Below, piece by piece: positions 61,753-64,000 of a DNA stretch of 64,000 nucleotides (position 1 is the first letter of the stretch; every line of letters starts with the position of its first letter). Under the pieces are notes generated by a model. It saw nothing but the letters and a program-made list of their open reading frames with translations, had not been told where the DNA came from and did not search any database. The translations under genes were made by a program, and so were the position numbers. Source of the stretch: Cumulibacter manganitolerans (lineage in GTDB: Bacteria > Actinomycetota > Actinomycetes > Mycobacteriales > Antricoccaceae); contig NZ_WBKP01000008.1 of the NCBI RefSeq assembly GCF_009602465.1, forward strand, positions 1-64,000, read 5' to 3'.

Positions 61753-62316
61753 TTACTGGCCGAGCATCTTCTTCATCTGCGCGATCTCCTTCTCCTGGCC
61801 GCCGATGATGTCGTCGGCCATGGACAGCGCGGCGGGGTACTGGCCGCCCGACTTCTGCGCCTTCGCCATGTCGATCGCGCCCTCGTGGTGCTCGATCATC
61901 ATCTCCAGCCACAGCTGCTCGAAAGCGGGGCCGGCGGCGGCGTCCAGCTGGCCCATCTGCTCGTCGGTCATCATCCCGCCCATGCCGGCGTGGCCCGCGT
62001 GGTCGCCCATCGCCGATCCGGACGACGGGACGTTCTCGTCCCAGGCCTTCAGCCAGCCGGTCATCTTGTCGATCTCGGGCTGCTGGGCGGTCTTGATGTT
62101 CTTCGCCAGCTGCGCGAGCTCGGTGCCGGCTCCGCGGTCCTCGACCATCTCGGCCATCTCGACCGCCTGCTGGTGGTGCGGGATCATCATCACCGCGAAC
62201 ATGACGTCCTGCTGGTTGTGGTCGCCGCTGCGTGACGCGGAGCTGTCGGCCGAGCCGCAGGCCGCGGTGGCGAGCAGGGCGATGAGGGCGGCCACGGCCG
62301 CCAGGTACTTCTTCAT
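61753..62316 (-). CDS. DUF305 domain lipoprotein
   Basis: 187 residues with lipoprotein signal (lipobox LATAAC) and a four-helix DUF305 domain carrying two paired-histidine motifs, MMIPHHQQAVEMA and MMIEHHEGAIDMA, plus a Met/His-rich loop (GDHAGHAGMGGMM). These are likely copper or other metal sites; the DUF305 family is linked to copper handling in several bacteria. CAGGAGAG precedes the ATG at 62316. The DUF6153 gene is 52 bp upstream and probably cotranscribed. Confidence 0.9.
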   Translation of the reverse strand: MKKYLAAVAALIALLATAACGSADSSASRSGDHNQQDVMFAVMMIPHHQQAVEMAEMVEDRGAGTELAQLAKNIKTAQQPEIDKMTGWLKAWDENVPSSGSAMGDHAGHAGMGGMMTDEQMGQLDAAAGPAFEQLWLEMMIEHHEGAIDMAKAQKSGGQYPAALSMADDIIGGQEKEIAQMKKMLGQ

Positions 62317-62368
62317 GGGGTTCTCTCCTGAGTGTGTGCGTGCCGAACGGGTGCGAGTCACGCACCGC

Positions 62369-62806
62369 TCAGGTCAGGCTCACGCTCAGGCGGGTCAGCA
62401 GGTCGGCGCCGTACGGCGGAGGGCGCGCGGACGGCGAGCCGCGGAGGCGGCAAGCGCCGCGGCGCGCGTCGAACCACGCCGGTGTCGCGATGAGCAGCCA
62501 CGCCGTCGCCCAGCAGACCAGCGCGACGAGGATCGCGAGGCACAGATGCAGCAGGTGGGCGCCATGATCGTGGTCCTGCGGCATCCCCGACGCGTCGGTC
62601 GCCGCCGGACCCGGGGCCGGTAGCGCCGCGGCGGCCGCTGCATGAGGCGAGGGGTGCGCCGCTGCAGGATGCGACGGGTCCGCCGCCGCGGCAGACGACG
62701 GGTGCGCCGCCGCGGGAGACGCGAACACCGGCCCGTGCATCGAGAACAGGGCGAGCGCGGCCGCGACCAGCAGCAGCCGCAGCAGAGACCTGCGCTCGGA
62801 GCTCAC
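62369..62806 (-). CDS. DUF6153 family membrane/exported protein
   Basis: 145 residues. N-terminal hydrophobic segment (about 8-26, LLRLLLVAAALALFSMHG), an Ala/Ser/Pro/His-rich linker (31-70), the motif QDHDHGAHLLHLCLA leading into a second helix (about 82-100), and a cysteine-bearing C-terminus. This fits the small actinobacterial DUF6153 proteins found beside DUF305. Possible metal role by the His cluster and by its neighbour. TAGCAT seven bases before the GTG at 62806 decides the start; an ATG at 62815 overlaps that box. Confidence 0.75.
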   Translation of the reverse strand: MSSERRSLLRLLLVAAALALFSMHGPVFASPAAAHPSSAAAADPSHPAAAHPSPHAAAAAALPAPGPAATDASGMPQDHDHGAHLLHLCLAILVALVCWATAWLLIATPAWFDARRGACRLRGSPSARPPPYGADLLTRLSVSLT

Positions 62807-62847
62807 GTTGCCCATGCTACGAGCGCTGCGCGGACGGCGCCCGAGGG

Positions 62848-64000
62848 CTAGCCGCGAGAGCGCAGGTCCTTGCGGAGGATCTTGCCGGATGACGACTTGG
62901 GCACCTCGTCGACGAACTCGACGTGCCTGATCTTCTTGTGCGGCGCGACGATGCCGGCGATCCAGGTCTTGATCTCGTCCTCGGTGATGGTTGCGCCCGG
63001 GCGCCGTACGACGAACGCCTTGGGCGCCTCGCCGCCTTCCTCGTCGGGCACGCCGATGACGGCGCTGTCGGTGATGTCGTCGTGGGTCAGCAGCACGGCC
63101 TCGAGCTCGGCCGGCGCGACCTGGTAGCCCTTGTACTTGATGAGCTCCTTGAGCCGGTCGGTGATCACGTAGACGCCGTTCTGGGGGTCGTACGACGCGA
63201 TGTCGCCGGTGCGCAGCCACCCGCCGTCCACGATGGTCTCGGCGGTGGCGGCCTCGTTGTTCAAGTAGCCGACCATCACGTTCGGGCCCTTGATCCACAG
63301 CTCGCCCTCGGCGCCCTGCTCGGCGTCCTTGCCGGTCTCGACGTCCACGAGGCGGCACTGGATGTTGGGCAGCGAGACGCCCACTGAGCCGCGCGGCAGC
63401 TCGCCGGCGAGCGCGTCGGGCACGGTGTGCGAGACCGGCGACAGCTCGGTCATGCCGAAGCCCTGCATGACCGGCACACCGAGCCGCGCCTCGACGGCGA
63501 GCGCGAGCGCCTCATCCAGCGGTGCGGCACCGGAGGTGATCGACCGCAGCGACGACAGGTCGTAGCGATCGACGACCGGGTGCTTGGCCAGCGCCACCAG
63601 GATCGGCGGGGCGACGTACACCTTCGTGACCTTGTGGTCCTGGATCGCCTGCAGGAAGCCCTCGAGGTCGAAGCGTGGCATCGTCACGACCTCGGCGCCC
63701 TGGGCCAGCGTGAGGTTCATCAGGACGGTCAGGCCGTAGATGTGGAAGAACGGCAGCACCGCGAGCACGACGGCGTCCTCGCCCATGGCGCTCATCATCA
63801 CCTCGCACTGCGCCACGTTCGCGACGAGGTTCTCGTGCGTCAGCATGACGCCCTTCGGCAGCCCGGTCGTGCCCGAGGAGTACGGCAGGACGGCGAGATC
63901 GACCGAGGGGTCGATCTCCACGGTGGGCAGCGGAGCGGTGCTGCTGAGGATCGTCTGCAGGTCCGGATAGTCCTCCGCGCCGTCCAGCACGACGATGCGG
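62848..64000 (-). CDS. 4-coumarate/fatty-acid-CoA ligase family protein (N-terminus beyond window)
   Basis: Partial: 383 codons visible, continuing past 64000. AMP-binding ligase of the 4CL group. YSSGTTGLPKGVMLTH (P-loop), QGFGMTELSPVSH, DGGWLRTGDIASYDPQNGVY, DRLKELIKYKGYQVAPAELE and the catalytic lysine in SSSGKILRKDLRSRG. The KGYQVAPAELE form is that of 4-coumarate-CoA ligase-like and long-chain acyl activating enzymes. The true start, and thus the length, cannot be seen. Confidence 0.9.
   Translation of the reverse strand, partial: RIVVLDGAEDYPDLQTILSSTAPLPTVEIDPSVDLAVLPYSSGTTGLPKGVMLTHENLVANVAQCEVMMSAMGEDAVVLAVLPFFHIYGLTVLMNLTLAQGAEVVTMPRFDLEGFLQAIQDHKVTKVYVAPPILVALAKHPVVDRYDLSSLRSITSGAAPLDEALALAVEARLGVPVMQGFGMTELSPVSHTVPDALAGELPRGSVGVSLPNIQCRLVDVETGKDAEQGAEGELWIKGPNVMVGYLNNEAATAETIVDGGWLRTGDIASYDPQNGVYVITDRLKELIKYKGYQVAPAELEAVLLTHDDITDSAVIGVPDEEGGEAPKAFVVRRPGATITEDEIKTWIAGIVAPHKKIRHVEFVDEVPKSSSGKILRKDLRSRG

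Overview
The window is one contiguous, gene-dense piece of chromosome from a very GC-rich actinobacterium. Pointers to that group are the strongly G/C-biased third codon positions, frequent GTG starts, many starts that look leaderless, a bacterial proteasome activator (Bpa/PafE) ending in GQYL, a HelD-type RNA polymerase recycling helicase, a GuaB1-type IMP dehydrogenase paralogue, a DUF5926 protein and a GroES-like protein with no GroEL beside it. The genus cannot be fixed from sequence alone. I see no rRNA, tRNA, CRISPR array, transposase or prophage gene.

Layout. 1-10.2 kb: a TetR regulator; a methyltransferase coupled to formyltetrahydrofolate deformylase (purU); an FkbM-like methyltransferase with a repeat tail; a CPBP protease; an alpha/beta-hydrolase-9 membrane protein; the proline-to-glutamate pair (proline dehydrogenase, P5C dehydrogenase); and an acyl-CoA dehydrogenase with a TetR-type operator upstream. 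10.2-17.0 kb: a PIG-V-like mannosyltransferase, then a molybdenum block. The block runs HTH-TOBE protein, modA, modB, modC and a fused nucleotidyltransferase-MoaE gene on the plus strand, converging on moaD and moaA. 17.2-28.9 kb: HelD, a VOC protein, TrmL, an HhH-GPD protein, an FAD dehydrogenase, an alpha/beta hydrolase, an orphan response regulator, an Rpf-like secreted protein, Fpg, an MFS exporter, a rhodanese and an HxlR regulator.

28.9-46.4 kb: fatty-acid and carbon metabolism (two acyl-CoA ligases, an alpha/beta hydrolase, arginine deiminase, glycerol-3-phosphate dehydrogenase, malic enzyme, a 2-hydroxyacid dehydrogenase) mixed with small membrane proteins and two MFS/flavin genes. 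A lower-GC lipoprotein gene sits here between two copies of the arcA 5' end. 46.4-64.0 kb: DUF4389 protein, prephenate dehydratase plus a histidine phosphatase, a GroES-like protein, LldD, a glycine betaine/proline ABC transporter, a zincin, GuaB1, SerS, two HAD phosphatases, Bpa, a quinone oxidoreductase, the DUF305/DUF6153 pair, and a third acyl-CoA ligase cut by the window end.

Most genes are core metabolism. The least ordinary material is in the noncoding DNA: several long palindromes at gene ends that share sub-sequences over tens of kilobases, a 55-bp repeat in direct and inverted copies, and the arcA 5' duplication flanking the atypical lipoprotein gene. The nucleotidyltransferase-MoaE fusion is the most distinctive protein architecture. 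About a dozen and a half genes carry a TANNNT-like -10 box 5-8 nt before the start codon, which points to widespread leaderless transcription. I did not find a clearly new multi-gene system.
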